Shown: one piece after another, positions 12,319 through 19,966 of the stretch | How the letters are laid out: every line of letters begins with the position of its first letter | Numbering within the stretch: the first letter of the stretch is position 1 | Origin: an uncultured Sphingomonadales bacterium | GTDB taxonomy: Bacteria > Pseudomonadota > Alphaproteobacteria > Sphingomonadales > Sphingomonadaceae | NCBI GenBank assembly: GCA_937898535.1 | Contig: CALDKP010000161.1 | Coordinates: 1 to 31,034, forward strand | Reading direction: 5' to 3' | DNA length: 31,034 nucleotides | Position numbers and translations under genes: made by a program | Notes under the pieces: generated by a model | The model's input: the letters and a program-made list of their open reading frames with translations, nothing else | Told to the model about the DNA's origin: nothing | The model's database searches: none

Positions 12319-13546
12319 TATCGAGACGGAAACAGAGTTCGACAATGACAACGCGCCGCCCGCCTGGATGGACGACGCGCGCGATGCTATTTTTGCGGAG
12401 TATGAGGCAGCGGAGAAGCCTGCCACGAAATTGGCGGCAACGCCCTTCACATGGCGCGACGAAAGCCTGATACCGCCGCGCAAGTGGCTCTATGGGCGGC
12501 ACCTGTTGCGCAAATTCCTCAGTGTGGACGTCGCCGCCGGTGGCGTTGGAAAATCATCGCTCAAGATCGGTGAGGCGCTGGCCATGACGACCGGGCGCGA
12601 GCTTTACGGCAAGGAGATTGGCGACGGCCCGTTGCGGGTGTGGCTCTACAATCTCGAAGATCCAATGGAGGAAACCGAACGTCGCCTCCATGCGACGGCC
12701 AAGCATTTCCGCATCACGCCCGGCGACATAGGCGACAGGCTCTTTGTGGACAGCGGGCGTGATCAGCCTTGCGTCATCGCGGAAGAAACGCCCAACGGCG
12801 CCAGGATCGCAACGCCCGTGGTGGACGAGATTATCCGCGAACTGACCGAGCGCCAGATTGACGTGCTGATCCTTGACCCGTTCGTCTCCAGCCATGCCGT
12901 TTCGGAGAATGACAACCGGGCCATGGATATGGTCGCCAAGCAATGGGCGCGGATCGCTGACATATGCGATTGCTCGATCAACCTTGTGCATCACGTCCGC
13001 AAGCAAAACGGCGCTGAGGCGACCGCAGACAGCGCGAGAGGGGCAAAAGCCCTTGTGGATGCCGCAAGGTCCGTGCTGGTCTATAATCGCATGACAAGCG
13101 ACGAGGCGGCTGCGGCGAATATCCCGCCAGAGCAGTCACCATTCTTTTTCCGCACAACGAACGACAAGGCCAACCTCAGCCCAGCGGAAAAGGCTGACTG
13201 GCACCGCATAAACAACGTCGATCTGGACAATGGAGACAAGGTGGGCGTCGCCTGCCCCTTCCAATGGCCCGACCTGTTCGATGGCGTCTCCATGGACAAG
13301 ATTATCGAAGTCCAACAGGCCATCGGCGCAGGCAAATACCGCGCAGATTCCCGCTCCGCCGATTGGGTCGGCAACATCATTTCAACCACGCTTGGAATGG
13401 ACCCTACGGAGGATGGATCACGCAAGCGCGCAACGAAAATGATCAGGGAATGGATGAAGACCGGGACACTGATCGAGGTCGAGGGCATCGATGCCAAGCG
13501 CAATCCTAGAAGGTTCGTGGAGGTAGGAAAATGGCTTTCGAAATGA
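12308..13546 (+). CDS. RepA-like RecA-fold replicative helicase / ATPase
   Basis: A 412-residue ATPase of the AAA_25 / RepA group, hexameric helicases that open DNA at phage and plasmid origins. After a 50-residue leader comes WLYGRHLLRKFLSVDVAAGG (60-79), Walker A AAGGVGKSS (76-84), YNLEDP (114-119), Walker B DVLILDPF (185-192) with Asp190, and LVHHVRKQNG (226-235), the sensor/arginine-finger-like loop; RGAKALVDAARSV follows. The C-terminal 100 residues form a winged-helix-like domain that may bind DNA. The start is a GTG overlapping the upstream stop; AAGGGG lies in front. The gene is followed directly by the structured repeat region proposed as origin, a natural target for this enzyme. Confidence 0.9.
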   Translation: MPRNIETETEFDNDNAPPAWMDDARDAIFAEYEAAEKPATKLAATPFTWRDESLIPPRKWLYGRHLLRKFLSVDVAAGGVGKSSLKIGEALAMTTGRELYGKEIGDGPLRVWLYNLEDPMEETERRLHATAKHFRITPGDIGDRLFVDSGRDQPCVIAEETPNGARIATPVVDEIIRELTERQIDVLILDPFVSSHAVSENDNRAMDMVAKQWARIADICDCSINLVHHVRKQNGAEATADSARGAKALVDAARSVLVYNRMTSDEAAAANIPPEQSPFFFRTTNDKANLSPAEKADWHRINNVDLDNGDKVGVACPFQWPDLFDGVSMDKIIEVQQAIGAGKYRADSRSADWVGNIISTTLGMDPTEDGSRKRATKMIREWMKTGTLIEVEGIDAKRNPRRFVEVGKWLSK

Positions 13547-13557
13547 ACCATATTGGT

Positions 13558-13586
13558 TGCCTCAGTCAGGATTCACGACTGAGGCA
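13558..13586 (+). repeat. Hairpin after the helicase gene
   Basis: TGCCTCAGTC (13558-13567) and GACTGAGGCA (13577-13586) form a perfect 10-bp stem with a nine-base loop, 12 bases after the helicase stop. No U-run follows, so it is not a classical terminator. It forms the left edge of the structured block 13558-13701. Confidence 0.8.
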
Positions 13587-13595
13587 CGACCGTGG

Positions 13596-13701
13596 CAACT
13601 GGGGGCAGCGGAAGGCCTTGCCCCAGTTGATATATAAATACTTTGTATTTATATATATCAACGAGTGGGGCAGCCCTTGGACCTGTAGCTGGACTGGGGC
13701 A
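13596..13701 (+). other. Candidate origin or RNA switch: CTGGGGCA repeats and AT-rich dyad
   Basis: Four copies of an (A)CTGGGGCA-like element: CAACTGGGGGCA at 13596-13607, its inverse TGCCCCAGTTG at 13619-13629, a degenerate GAGTGGGGCA at 13663-13672 and ACTGGGGCA at 13693-13701. Between them lies an AT-rich dyad: GTTGATATATAAATAC (13626-13641), loop TTT, GTATTTATATATATCAAC (13645-13662). The inverse copy can pair with any of the other three, giving mutually exclusive hairpins; the last copy covers the region just before the next start codon. Iteron-like repeats plus an AT-rich melt region beside a RepA-like helicase suggest a replication origin; a translational switch is the alternative. 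Confidence 0.5.
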
Positions 13702-13706
13702 AAAGC

Positions 13707-13988
13707 ATGATCGAATTCACGCGCCTCCCCGACATTGGGACAGTCGTCATCCTCGACGATCAGGAATTCGAATTGCAGCGTATCGTCCCCCACCAGAAGG
13801 CGGACGGCTCCATGACCGAATTGCTGCTGTGGGAAAGCCTCTGCGCAACCTGCGGACAACCCTACGAAACGAAAACGACTGTCCGCACATCCGGCATATC
13901 ACGGCGGTGCGCTCTCCACTCCAAGCCCGGCAAGCCCGTGAAGGGCAAGCGCGGGCGGAAGGTAAAAATTCAGGTGATCCTGCCATGA
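13707..13988 (+). CDS. Small zinc-site protein, 93 aa
   Basis: N-terminal beta-rich part (IGTVVILDDQEFELQRIVPH), then CATCGQPYET and RRCALHSKPGKP, a C-x2-C ... C-x2-H arrangement likely to bind zinc, and a Lys/Arg-rich tail (KGKRGRKVKIQVILP). This suggests nucleic-acid binding. It is the first gene after the hairpin/repeat block, and the last repeat copy lies over its ribosome-binding area, so its translation could be controlled by folding. Family unknown. Confidence 0.7.
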   Translation: MIEFTRLPDIGTVVILDDQEFELQRIVPHQKADGSMTELLLWESLCATCGQPYETKTTVRTSGISRRCALHSKPGKPVKGKRGRKVKIQVILP

Positions 13989-14194
13989 GCGTTGAAGCCT
14001 GCCGCACGATCGCCCGGCAACGCTGGGGGCGCTGCACCGCCTTCCGCATGGGCGTCGTCGCCGGTGAGATCGGGGCAAGGATCGTCAACCAGTATCGCGG
14101 CAGGCAGGCGGATTTGTTCCGGCAGGGATTGCGACGCGGGAGAGCCAGCCCCCACGCTCAGCTTGGGGTGCGGGATTTTTGGGAGGTGGGGTGA
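13985..14194 (+). CDS. Small basic protein, 69 aa
   Basis: Starts MSVEACRTIARQRWGRCTAF; basic and partly helical, no family recognised. The ATG overlaps the previous stop as ATGA; a longer in-frame extension upstream to 13643 runs through the AT dyad and the preceding gene and is rejected. The C-terminus (FWEVG) ends one base into the next start. Confidence 0.6.
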   Translation: MSVEACRTIARQRWGRCTAFRMGVVAGEIGARIVNQYRGRQADLFRQGLRRGRASPHAQLGVRDFWEVG

Positions 14195-14358
14195 TGAAAT
14201 TGAAGCGAGGCCGACCGCCAGTCACGCGCGCCAGGGTGCTGACCTATTGGCGCAAGCATGGGCCTTGCAGCATCATGCAGGTGTGCCGGGTTACGGGGGC
14301 TGACCGCCGCTATGTTCAGAGAATGAAAAATATGGGGATGCTGAATTTGACCGCATAG
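14194..14358 (+). CDS. Tiny winged-helix-like protein, 54 aa
   Basis: MKLKRGRPPVTRARVLTYWR and GPCSIMQVCRVTGADRRYVQ followed by RMKNMGMLNLTA: a basic arm and a helix-turn-helix of minimal size (the ...GPCSIMQVCRVTGADRRYV segment contains two short helices around the turn). GGGAGGTGGGG lies before the ATG, which shares one base with the previous stop (TGATG). It is the last gene before the terminase pair and may regulate the switch to late genes. Confidence 0.65.
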   Translation: MKLKRGRPPVTRARVLTYWRKHGPCSIMQVCRVTGADRRYVQRMKNMGMLNLTA

Positions 14359-14385
14359 CGCGGCGCTGTTTCATGTGTATTTGGT

Positions 14386-14814
14386 ATGCCCGCCATGACA
14401 AACGCGGGCCGCCCTTCTAGCTATCTGGCTGAATATGCCGACCAAGCTAAGAAGCTCTGCGCGCTAGGCGCAACCGACGCAGAACTGGCTGATTTCTTCC
14501 AAGTTGACGTTCGCACCATCTACCGATGGAAGCATGAACACGAAAAATTTTGTCAGGCACTCATTGTTGGAAAGGACGCGCTGGATGAGCGCGTTGAGCG
14601 CAGCCTCTACCAGCGCGCTGTTGGTTACAGCTTCAACAGCGAGAAAATCTTTCATTATCAAGGCATTATAACTAGGGCTGAGACGATTGAGCATGTGCCG
14701 CCCGACGCTGGCGCGGCGATGAGTTGGTTGAAGAACCGTAAAGGCGACAAGTGGCGCGATAAGCAGGATCACGAACACACCGGCTCTGTCACCATCAACG
14801 TCAACAAGCCGTGA
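14386..14814 (+). CDS. terS: Terminase small subunit
   Basis: A 142-residue DNA-recognition subunit of the packaging motor. Residues about 25-60 hold the helix-turn-helix (ALGATDAELADFFQVDVRTI then YRWKHEHEKFCQAL), followed by a helical oligomerisation region (DALDERVERSLYQRAVGYSF) and a C-terminal segment (AAMSWLKNRKGDKWRDKQDH) that typically contacts the large subunit; the sequence AVGYSF is characteristic of this family. The start is uncertain: ATG 14386 or ATG 14395, neither with a good ribosome site. A TTGACC hexamer lies at 14347-14352, but no good -10 follows, so a late promoter here is only possible. It ends in GTGA overlap with the large subunit. Confidence 0.88.
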   Translation: MPAMTNAGRPSSYLAEYADQAKKLCALGATDAELADFFQVDVRTIYRWKHEHEKFCQALIVGKDALDERVERSLYQRAVGYSFNSEKIFHYQGIITRAETIEHVPPDAGAAMSWLKNRKGDKWRDKQDHEHTGSVTINVNKP

Positions 14815-16193
14815 CGACGATCAACCTCCCTAATGGCTGGACGCCGCGCCACTACCAGAAGCCTGCATGGAAGTATCTGCATGACGGTGGCAAGCGCGCG
14901 TCGCTGATCTGGCCACGCCGCCACGGCAAGGACGACATGTCGTTGCACTTTGCTGCCTGCGCCATGCACGAGCGCGCTGGCACATATTGGCATTTGCTCC
15001 CACAGCAGAACCAGGCGCGCAAGGCGATCTGGGACGCCATCAACCCGCGCACCGGACGCCGCCGCATTGACGATGCTTTCCCGCATGAAATACGCGAGAC
15101 GACGCGCGAACAGGACATGCTCATTCGTTTCAAGAACGGCTCGACATGGCAGGCGATCGGATCAGACAATTATGACGCGCTGGTAGGGACGCCGCCCGTT
15201 GGCGTCGTGTTTTCGGAATGGGCGCTGTCATCACCGCAGGCATGGTCGCTAATCCGCCCGATCCTGCTTGAAAATGATGGCTGGGCGATCTTCATCACCA
15301 CGCCGCGCGGACGCAATCACGCCTACCGCATGCACCTTATGGCCGAAGGGTCGGACGACTGGTTTGCCGAGCGACTGACGGCGGAAACGACCGGCGTATT
15401 CACTCCCGATCAGCTGGAGCGCGAAAAGGCTGAGCTGATAGCCGAGCGCGGTGAAGGCGACGGCGAAGCGATCTTTGATCAGGAGTATATGACTTCGTGG
15501 CACGCGGCATTGCCCGGTGCCTATTATGCCCGCCTTATCGACCAACTCGAACGCGGCGGTGCCATCGGTTACTGTCCGCACAATCCGGCGCGCCAGGTTC
15601 ATACGGCGTGGGACTTGGGCGGCTCTGACCAGACGGTCATATGGTTCCTGCAATGGACCGGCATGGCGTGGGCCGTAATCGACTGTCTTGCATCGTCGGG
15701 TCGCGGACCTGACTGGTATGTTCCGCGCATCCGTGGACAGGCGAACGACGACGCGCACAAGCATCGCGCCGCCTACACATTCGGGGAACATCTCCTGCCG
15801 CATGATGCTGAGCATGCGCAGAAGGGGTTGCCTAACGCTGAGACTTACGCGCAGACGGTGCGGACGCTGGGCCTTGAGAATGTGCGCGTCGTGCCTCGTA
15901 CATCGTCGGTAGCCAATGACATCAACGCCGTCCGCAAGGTGTTGGCGATCTGCATGTTCGATGACCAGAAATGTGCCGCAGGGATCGATGCGCTGCGCTC
16001 CTACCGGCGCGAGTGGGACGAAAAGCTGCAAACCTACAAGGACAAGCCGCTTCACGATTGGGCGTCCGATTATGCCGACGCCTTCCGCACCTTCGCGATG
16101 GGCAAGCCCCGCGAAATGGACACGCACATGAATGATAATTGGGAGGAATCCGACCTCCGCCAGCCACAGGACATTGGGAGGTTTGGGCATTGA
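14811..16193 (+). CDS. terL: Terminase large subunit
   Basis: A 460-residue packaging ATPase-nuclease. Motifs: Walker A PRRHGKDD (35-42), Walker B VVFSEW (132-137, with Glu136), coupling motif FITTPRGRNH (161-170), then the nuclease domain with TAWDLGGSDQT (265-275, first metal-binding Asp268) and the C-terminal HDWASDYADAFR that carries further acidic residues. The length is usual for terminases of P22-like podoviruses of this type. The start is GTG, overlapping the small-subunit stop by four bases. It pumps the genome through the portal encoded two genes downstream. Confidence 0.95.
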   Translation: MTTINLPNGWTPRHYQKPAWKYLHDGGKRASLIWPRRHGKDDMSLHFAACAMHERAGTYWHLLPQQNQARKAIWDAINPRTGRRRIDDAFPHEIRETTREQDMLIRFKNGSTWQAIGSDNYDALVGTPPVGVVFSEWALSSPQAWSLIRPILLENDGWAIFITTPRGRNHAYRMHLMAEGSDDWFAERLTAETTGVFTPDQLEREKAELIAERGEGDGEAIFDQEYMTSWHAALPGAYYARLIDQLERGGAIGYCPHNPARQVHTAWDLGGSDQTVIWFLQWTGMAWAVIDCLASSGRGPDWYVPRIRGQANDDAHKHRAAYTFGEHLLPHDAEHAQKGLPNAETYAQTVRTLGLENVRVVPRTSSVANDINAVRKVLAICMFDDQKCAAGIDALRSYRREWDEKLQTYKDKPLHDWASDYADAFRTFAMGKPREMDTHMNDNWEESDLRQPQDIGRFGH

Positions 16194-16504
16194 TGAAACT
16201 GGTAGACAAAGAAACCCTCGATCAACTGAAATTCGCCAAAGAGGGTGCTAATAACCTTGCCAGGCGCAATGGTTACATGTGGACGCGCTGGCTGCAAGGC
16301 AGGCAGGGGCGCACTACAGCGGCGTTTGACCGGGAAGGGCAGCGCTGGTCGCTGGATTTTTTCTGGACGCCTTCTCAGCCGCTTGAGGAGTTGGCCAAGA
16401 ATATCGAACAAATGGACTTTCTCATCGTCACCGCCATGAAAGAATTTGGCGCGTTGAAGTTGGGTGCGATGGTGCGCCAAGCATCTGATGTGGTGGCCCA
16501 CTAA
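16193..16504 (+). CDS. Hypothetical protein between terminase and portal, 103 aa
   Basis: Unrecognised protein (MKLVDKETLDQLKFAKEGAN...) with alternating helices and a beta-containing middle (TTAAFDREGQRWSLDFFW). The ATG shares one base with the terminase stop, and GGGAGG stands in front. Its stop overlaps the portal start. Position suggests a packaging or head-assembly accessory protein, but nothing in the sequence shows it. Confidence 0.7.
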   Translation: MKLVDKETLDQLKFAKEGANNLARRNGYMWTRWLQGRQGRTTAAFDREGQRWSLDFFWTPSQPLEELAKNIEQMDFLIVTAMKEFGALKLGAMVRQASDVVAH

Positions 16505-18582
16505 TGGCAACCGTACCTGGCACGATCGAGGATTATGACGGCGAGGAAGAAGGCTCCACGCGCCGCATAACCGACATCATCGCGGCTGACCGGCTGATCG
16601 AGCTTCTGGATGACACAGAGCTTGGACGCATCGGCCAGCGTTGCTTGCAGGGCTTCGAGGCGGACCTTGCAAGCCGCAATCAGGCGTCGGACGGCGATAC
16701 GTGGGAGAAGCGGTACAAGCGCTATCTGGACATCGCCATGCAGGTGCGCGAACAGCGTGTCAGCCCGTGGCCGAATGCCAGCAATATCAAGTTTCCGCTA
16801 CTGACAAGCGCTGCGGTCCAGTTTCAGGCGCGCGCCTATCCCGCGATCGTGGACGGGGCGAGCCTGGTCAAAGGCCGCGTGCTGGGTAATCCATCGCCTG
16901 ACAAGACGGAACGCGCGGAACGTGTCGGCCAACACATGACGTGGCAGCTGCTGTTCGACATGCCGGGTTGGGAGGAGGCAACCGACCGCCTGCTGCTGCA
17001 ACTGCCGATCGTGGGCAGCGTGTTCCGCAAGACGTGGCATGACCCGGTGCAGAAGCGCAACGAGAGCCAGACGGTCACCGCGCTGGACTTCGTGATCAAC
17101 TATTGGGCCGAAAGCATCGAGGCCGCGCCCCGCTATACCCACATCATGCGCTTCTACCCGCACGAATGCGAGGAGCGCTTCCGTTCCGGTATCTGGAAGA
17201 AGATTCCGCTGCCCCATGTCGAGAGCGAGAAGGATGACAGCGAGACGGCTCCTGTCGAGTTCCTTGAGCAGTTCTGCCGCATCGATCTGGACGGCGACGA
17301 TTACCCCGAACCCTACATTGTCACCCTGTGCCGCGAGACATCGTCTGTCGTCCGCATCGAACCCGCTTTCGATGAGGATACGGTCACAATCAACAACGCT
17401 ACGCAGGAAGTGGTGCGGATCGATCCCAGGCAATATTTCACGCAATATGGCTTCCTGCCCGCGCCCGATGGGTCATTCTATCATATCGGGTTCGGCGCGC
17501 TGCTGGACGACATCACGGCAGCGATCGACAAGGCGCTCAATCACATGCTGGACGCGGGCGCGCTCCAGAACGCGCAGGGTGGTTTCGTCGGCGCTGGGGT
17601 CAACATCCGTTCCGGCGACTTGAAGTTCCGCCTGGGCGAGTGGAAGCGCGTCGATGTGACGGGTGGCACGCTGCGCGAGAATATCGTGCCGCTCAATCTG
17701 CCTGGGCCATCGGCTGTTCTGTTCAGCCTGCTTGAAATGCTGATTGGCGCAGCCAAGGAGATCACAGCCGTTCAGGACGTGTTGACCGGCAGCGCACCCA
17801 ACGCCAACACGCCCGCCACCACGACGCTTGCGCAGATCGAACAGGCCACCAAGGTCATGACCGCGATCTTCAAACGCATTCACCGCGCGTTCGGGCAGGA
17901 ACTGCGCATCCTGTTCAGCCTGAACCGCGATTTTCTGGACGACAAAGCCTATTATGCGCTGACCGATCAGCCGGGCGAAGTGGGCCGCGCGGACTATCAG
18001 GACAAGGACATCGATGTTGTCCCCGTGTCTGATCCCACGATGGTCAACGACGCGCAGAAAGCCGCCAAGGCGCAGGCGCTGATGGTGCTCATGGGCAATC
18101 CGCTGGTTAATCAGCAGGAGCTTGTGAAGCGCTATCTGGAGGCGACTGGCCAGCCCAATATCGACGCGCTGCTGAACAAGGAACCGCCGCCGCCCGATCC
18201 CAAGCTGCTGCTGGACGCCGCGTCGCAGGAAAACGATCGCGACAAGACGATGAGCGAGGTCCGCCGCAACAATGCCAGCGCGGCGCAGGCCATCACGGCA
18301 GCGGCTGAGACGGCCCAACGCATGAACCTGCTGGACGACACGGTGGCGCTTGTCGGCGCTGCTGTGAAACTGGCGACCGACGCCGCAGACATGGAGGACA
18401 ATGGTGAACCGCTTGGTCAACCCGGAAACGCTGGGGGCATGGAAGAGTCACCCGGAAACGCAGGAGTTCCTGCGCTTCCTCAAGGACCGACAGATGGTCT
18501 TGATGGGGGCATGGGGTCGGGGGGTGGCGGCGAGCCAGTCGGAGGCGGTGTTCCTGGGGGAAATCCTGAACCTGTCCTCTGA
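16504..18582 (+). CDS. Portal protein, P22-like
   Basis: A 692-residue portal, the dodecameric ring at the unique head vertex through which DNA enters and leaves. Diagnostic parts: YKRYLDIAMQVREQRVSPWP (about 72-91) and NASNIKFPLLTSAAVQFQAR, the wing/stem region with LLDDITAAIDKALNHMLDAG, and a helical crown (ANTPATTTLAQIEQATKVMT). The size fits P22-like portals rather than siphovirus ones. The last 60 residues are low-complexity Gly/Pro (GGMGSGGGGEPVGGG), and they lie over the following gene in another frame, which is odd: either this tail is an extension gained by loss of an earlier stop, or it serves a purpose. Confidence 0.93.
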   Translation: MATVPGTIEDYDGEEEGSTRRITDIIAADRLIELLDDTELGRIGQRCLQGFEADLASRNQASDGDTWEKRYKRYLDIAMQVREQRVSPWPNASNIKFPLLTSAAVQFQARAYPAIVDGASLVKGRVLGNPSPDKTERAERVGQHMTWQLLFDMPGWEEATDRLLLQLPIVGSVFRKTWHDPVQKRNESQTVTALDFVINYWAESIEAAPRYTHIMRFYPHECEERFRSGIWKKIPLPHVESEKDDSETAPVEFLEQFCRIDLDGDDYPEPYIVTLCRETSSVVRIEPAFDEDTVTINNATQEVVRIDPRQYFTQYGFLPAPDGSFYHIGFGALLDDITAAIDKALNHMLDAGALQNAQGGFVGAGVNIRSGDLKFRLGEWKRVDVTGGTLRENIVPLNLPGPSAVLFSLLEMLIGAAKEITAVQDVLTGSAPNANTPATTTLAQIEQATKVMTAIFKRIHRAFGQELRILFSLNRDFLDDKAYYALTDQPGEVGRADYQDKDIDVVPVSDPTMVNDAQKAAKAQALMVLMGNPLVNQQELVKRYLEATGQPNIDALLNKEPPPPDPKLLLDAASQENDRDKTMSEVRRNNASAAQAITAAAETAQRMNLLDDTVALVGAAVKLATDAADMEDNGEPLGQPGNAGGMEESPGNAGVPALPQGPTDGLDGGMGSGGGGEPVGGGVPGGNPEPVL

Positions 18583-18622
18583 GGATGTGGCGGATTTCTA
18601 CAATATCGAGGTCGAACAATGA
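18401..18622 (+). CDS. Small virion-cluster protein overlapping the portal, 73 aa
   Basis: A helical protein (VNPETLGAWKSHPETQEFLR, then FLKDRQMVLMGAWGRG) with an acidic C-terminus ending DVADFYNIEVEQ. It starts inside the portal gene in the +1 frame, with GGAGG five bases before its ATG, overlaps it by 182 bases, and its stop overlaps the GroES start as ATGA. I recall short proteins of this pattern (N-terminal NPxTxEF, C-terminal FY) directly downstream of podovirus portal genes. The protein-like composition here, set against the Gly/Pro tail of the portal, suggests that this is the older frame. Confidence 0.75.
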   Translation: MVNRLVNPETLGAWKSHPETQEFLRFLKDRQMVLMGAWGRGVAASQSEAVFLGEILNLSSEDVADFYNIEVEQ

Positions 18623-18957
18623 ACAGCAGCGGCATCATTCCCTTGGACAAGCGTGTTCTCGTGAAGCCCGACAGCGTGGAAACGAAAACGGCGGGCGGCA
18701 TCATCCTGCCCGATAGCGTCAACGAGAAGAAGGCCATGGCCATGATGAAGGGCACGGTCGTCGCGATCGGTGAAACGGCATGGTTCGAGGCGGAGCATGA
18801 CGCGCGCAACTATGGCGCTGAGTTCGCCCGTCCCGCTCCCGGCGCGCGGGTTCTGATCGGCAAATATTCGGGCGTCGAAGTCACCGGACTGGATGGCGAA
18901 AGCTACCGGCTGATGAACGACGAGGATGTGATTGGGCGACTGGAGGGAGCAGCATAA
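18619..18957 (+). CDS. GroES-like co-chaperonin
   Basis: A 112-residue phage homologue of GroES, the lid of the GroEL folding chamber. IIPLDKRVLVKPD (6-18) is the first strand pair; ETKTAGGIILPDS (21-33) is the mobile loop, with GGIIL matching the GroEL-binding GGIVL of host GroES; KGTVVAIGE (44-52) and GARVLIGKYSGVEV (75-88) build the barrel; DEDVIGRLE is the last strand. A stretch of about 20 residues (AWFEAEHDARNYGAEFA) replaces the host roof loop, so the lid may be taller, as in T4 gp31. It lies between the portal and scaffold genes and probably helps the host chaperonin fold the capsid protein. Confidence 0.93.
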   Translation: MNSSGIIPLDKRVLVKPDSVETKTAGGIILPDSVNEKKAMAMMKGTVVAIGETAWFEAEHDARNYGAEFARPAPGARVLIGKYSGVEVTGLDGESYRLMNDEDVIGRLEGAA

Positions 18958-18962
18958 TGGCA
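18943..18962. repeat. 20-bp direct repeat, copy 1 (gene junction)
   Basis: GAGGGAGCAGCATAATGGCA, identical to 19128-19147. It holds the ribosome site, the stop of the upstream gene and the start of the next in one unit. Confidence 0.95.
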
Positions 18963-19142
18963 GTCGTTAACAGCGCTGGGGAAGCCTTATTTGGCATCCT
19001 TCTGGAACGCAACATACATGATGCTGTCGCGTATGTGGTCCTTCGGCAGATCCCGCAAGTTAAGGCGGTTAAGATCGCCCGGGTCCTAGATTTTGACACC
19101 AGTGACATTGTGTTCAAAATAAGCATTGAGGGAGCAGCATAA
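18957..19142 (+). CDS. Small inserted gene, 61 aa
   Basis: Unrecognised protein (MAVVNSAGEALFGILLERNI...) with alternating hydrophobic strands (DAVAYVVLRQIPQVKAVKIA, then FDTSDIVFKISIEG); it looks like a small soluble beta/alpha domain. By hand count its GC content is about 49 percent, clearly below neighbours near 63 percent. It is exactly framed by two 20-bp direct repeats, and both the upstream and this gene end in EGAA. All this suggests a recently acquired single gene inserted in the head-gene operon without disturbing translation of its neighbours. Confidence 0.65.
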   Translation: MAVVNSAGEALFGILLERNIHDAVAYVVLRQIPQVKAVKIARVLDFDTSDIVFKISIEGAA

Positions 19143-19147
19143 TGGCA
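19128..19147. repeat. 20-bp direct repeat, copy 2 (gene junction)
   Basis: Perfect copy of 18943-18962, carrying ribosome site, stop of the inserted gene and start of the scaffold gene. Confidence 0.95.
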
Positions 19148-19957
19148 ACGGCACCAGCAGAAGCCGGGACCATGATCCCCGGCGAGGATATTCCTGAAAA
19201 CATCGACTATGAGGCCGAAGCCCGCAAAATGGGCTGGACCGACATCGACGGTTTCAAGGGCGATCCCAAGCACCACCTCGACGCCGAGACGTTCTACAAG
19301 CGCTCGATCGAGTATATGCCGATCGCCAAGGCCACGATCAAGAATCTGACGGCCAAGATCGACCGTATGGAAAAGGACATGAAGCGCTCCGCCGAGTTCT
19401 TCTCCAAGGCGGAAGAGCGGGCCTATGAGCGAGCGATTGCCGATATCAAGGCCAAGCAGGAGGCGGCGGTAGAGGCTGGCGACATCGCCGCATTCCGTGC
19501 CGCCGACCGCGAGGCCGAGGAACTGCGCAAGGACATGAAGCCCAAGGCGCAGGAAGAGGAAGATGACGACCCGGAAGCGCGCGCCAAGGAGTTTGCCGAT
19601 TGGGGCAAGGCCAATAAATGGTACGCGACCAACCCTGTCATGCAGAATTATGCCGACAGTCAGGCCGCGATCATCGCCAAGCGCAAAGGCGGCTTTCTCG
19701 ATCGCACTGACCTAGACGCGGTAACGGAAAAGGTGCGCGAACAGTTCGAGGATGCTTTCCCCGAAGCGTTCGGCGCTGAGCCGGCCAAACCTGCAAAACG
19801 CAGCGCGGTCGATGGCGGCGGCACCCGTCGCGGCCCCGGTGGCGGCGGCAAGACCTTCAACGACCTGCCGCCCGAAGCGCGCGCGGCCTGCGACCGATGG
19901 GTTAAGCAGGGGCTGATCAAGTCGCGTGAGGATTATGTCCGTAGCTACGCCTGGTAA
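19142..19957 (+). CDS. Scaffolding protein
   Basis: A 271-residue highly charged, helical protein. The N-terminus (DYEAEARKMGWTDIDGFKGD) has the GW...GF pattern I know from podovirus scaffolds; the centre is a long helix/coiled coil (IKNLTAKIDRMEKDMKRSAE onward to about residue 145) and very acidic (EEEDDDPEAR). The C-terminus, after a Gly-rich linker, is a small helical domain (FNDLPPEARAACDRWVKQGL) suitable as capsid-binding hook. Position just before capsid genes supports the call. It should be absent from the mature virion. Confidence 0.82.
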   Translation: MATAPAEAGTMIPGEDIPENIDYEAEARKMGWTDIDGFKGDPKHHLDAETFYKRSIEYMPIAKATIKNLTAKIDRMEKDMKRSAEFFSKAEERAYERAIADIKAKQEAAVEAGDIAAFRAADREAEELRKDMKPKAQEEEDDDPEARAKEFADWGKANKWYATNPVMQNYADSQAAIIAKRKGGFLDRTDLDAVTEKVREQFEDAFPEAFGAEPAKPAKRSAVDGGGTRRGPGGGGKTFNDLPPEARAACDRWVKQGLIKSREDYVRSYAW

Positions 19958-19966
19958 GGAACGACC

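Noticed and set aside
13558..13629. tRNA-like fold after the helicase gene
   Set aside because: Several stems are present, but there is no T-loop GTTC motif, no anticodon arm and no acceptor geometry.
13643..13984. Upstream extension of the gene 13985-14194
   Set aside because: It runs through the AT-rich dyad and overlaps the gene 13707-13988; the ATG at 13985 is coupled by ATGA.
14347..14375. Late promoter before the terminase genes
   Set aside because: TTGACC is followed at 17 bases by TTCATG, a weak -10; not enough to call.
15249..16190. 313-codon minus-strand frame opposite terminase
   Set aside because: Lies entirely over the terminase large subunit, whose motifs are unambiguous.
17473..18420. 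315-codon minus-strand frame opposite the portal
   Set aside because: Arg/His/Gln-rich shadow of the portal gene, no neighbours on that strand.
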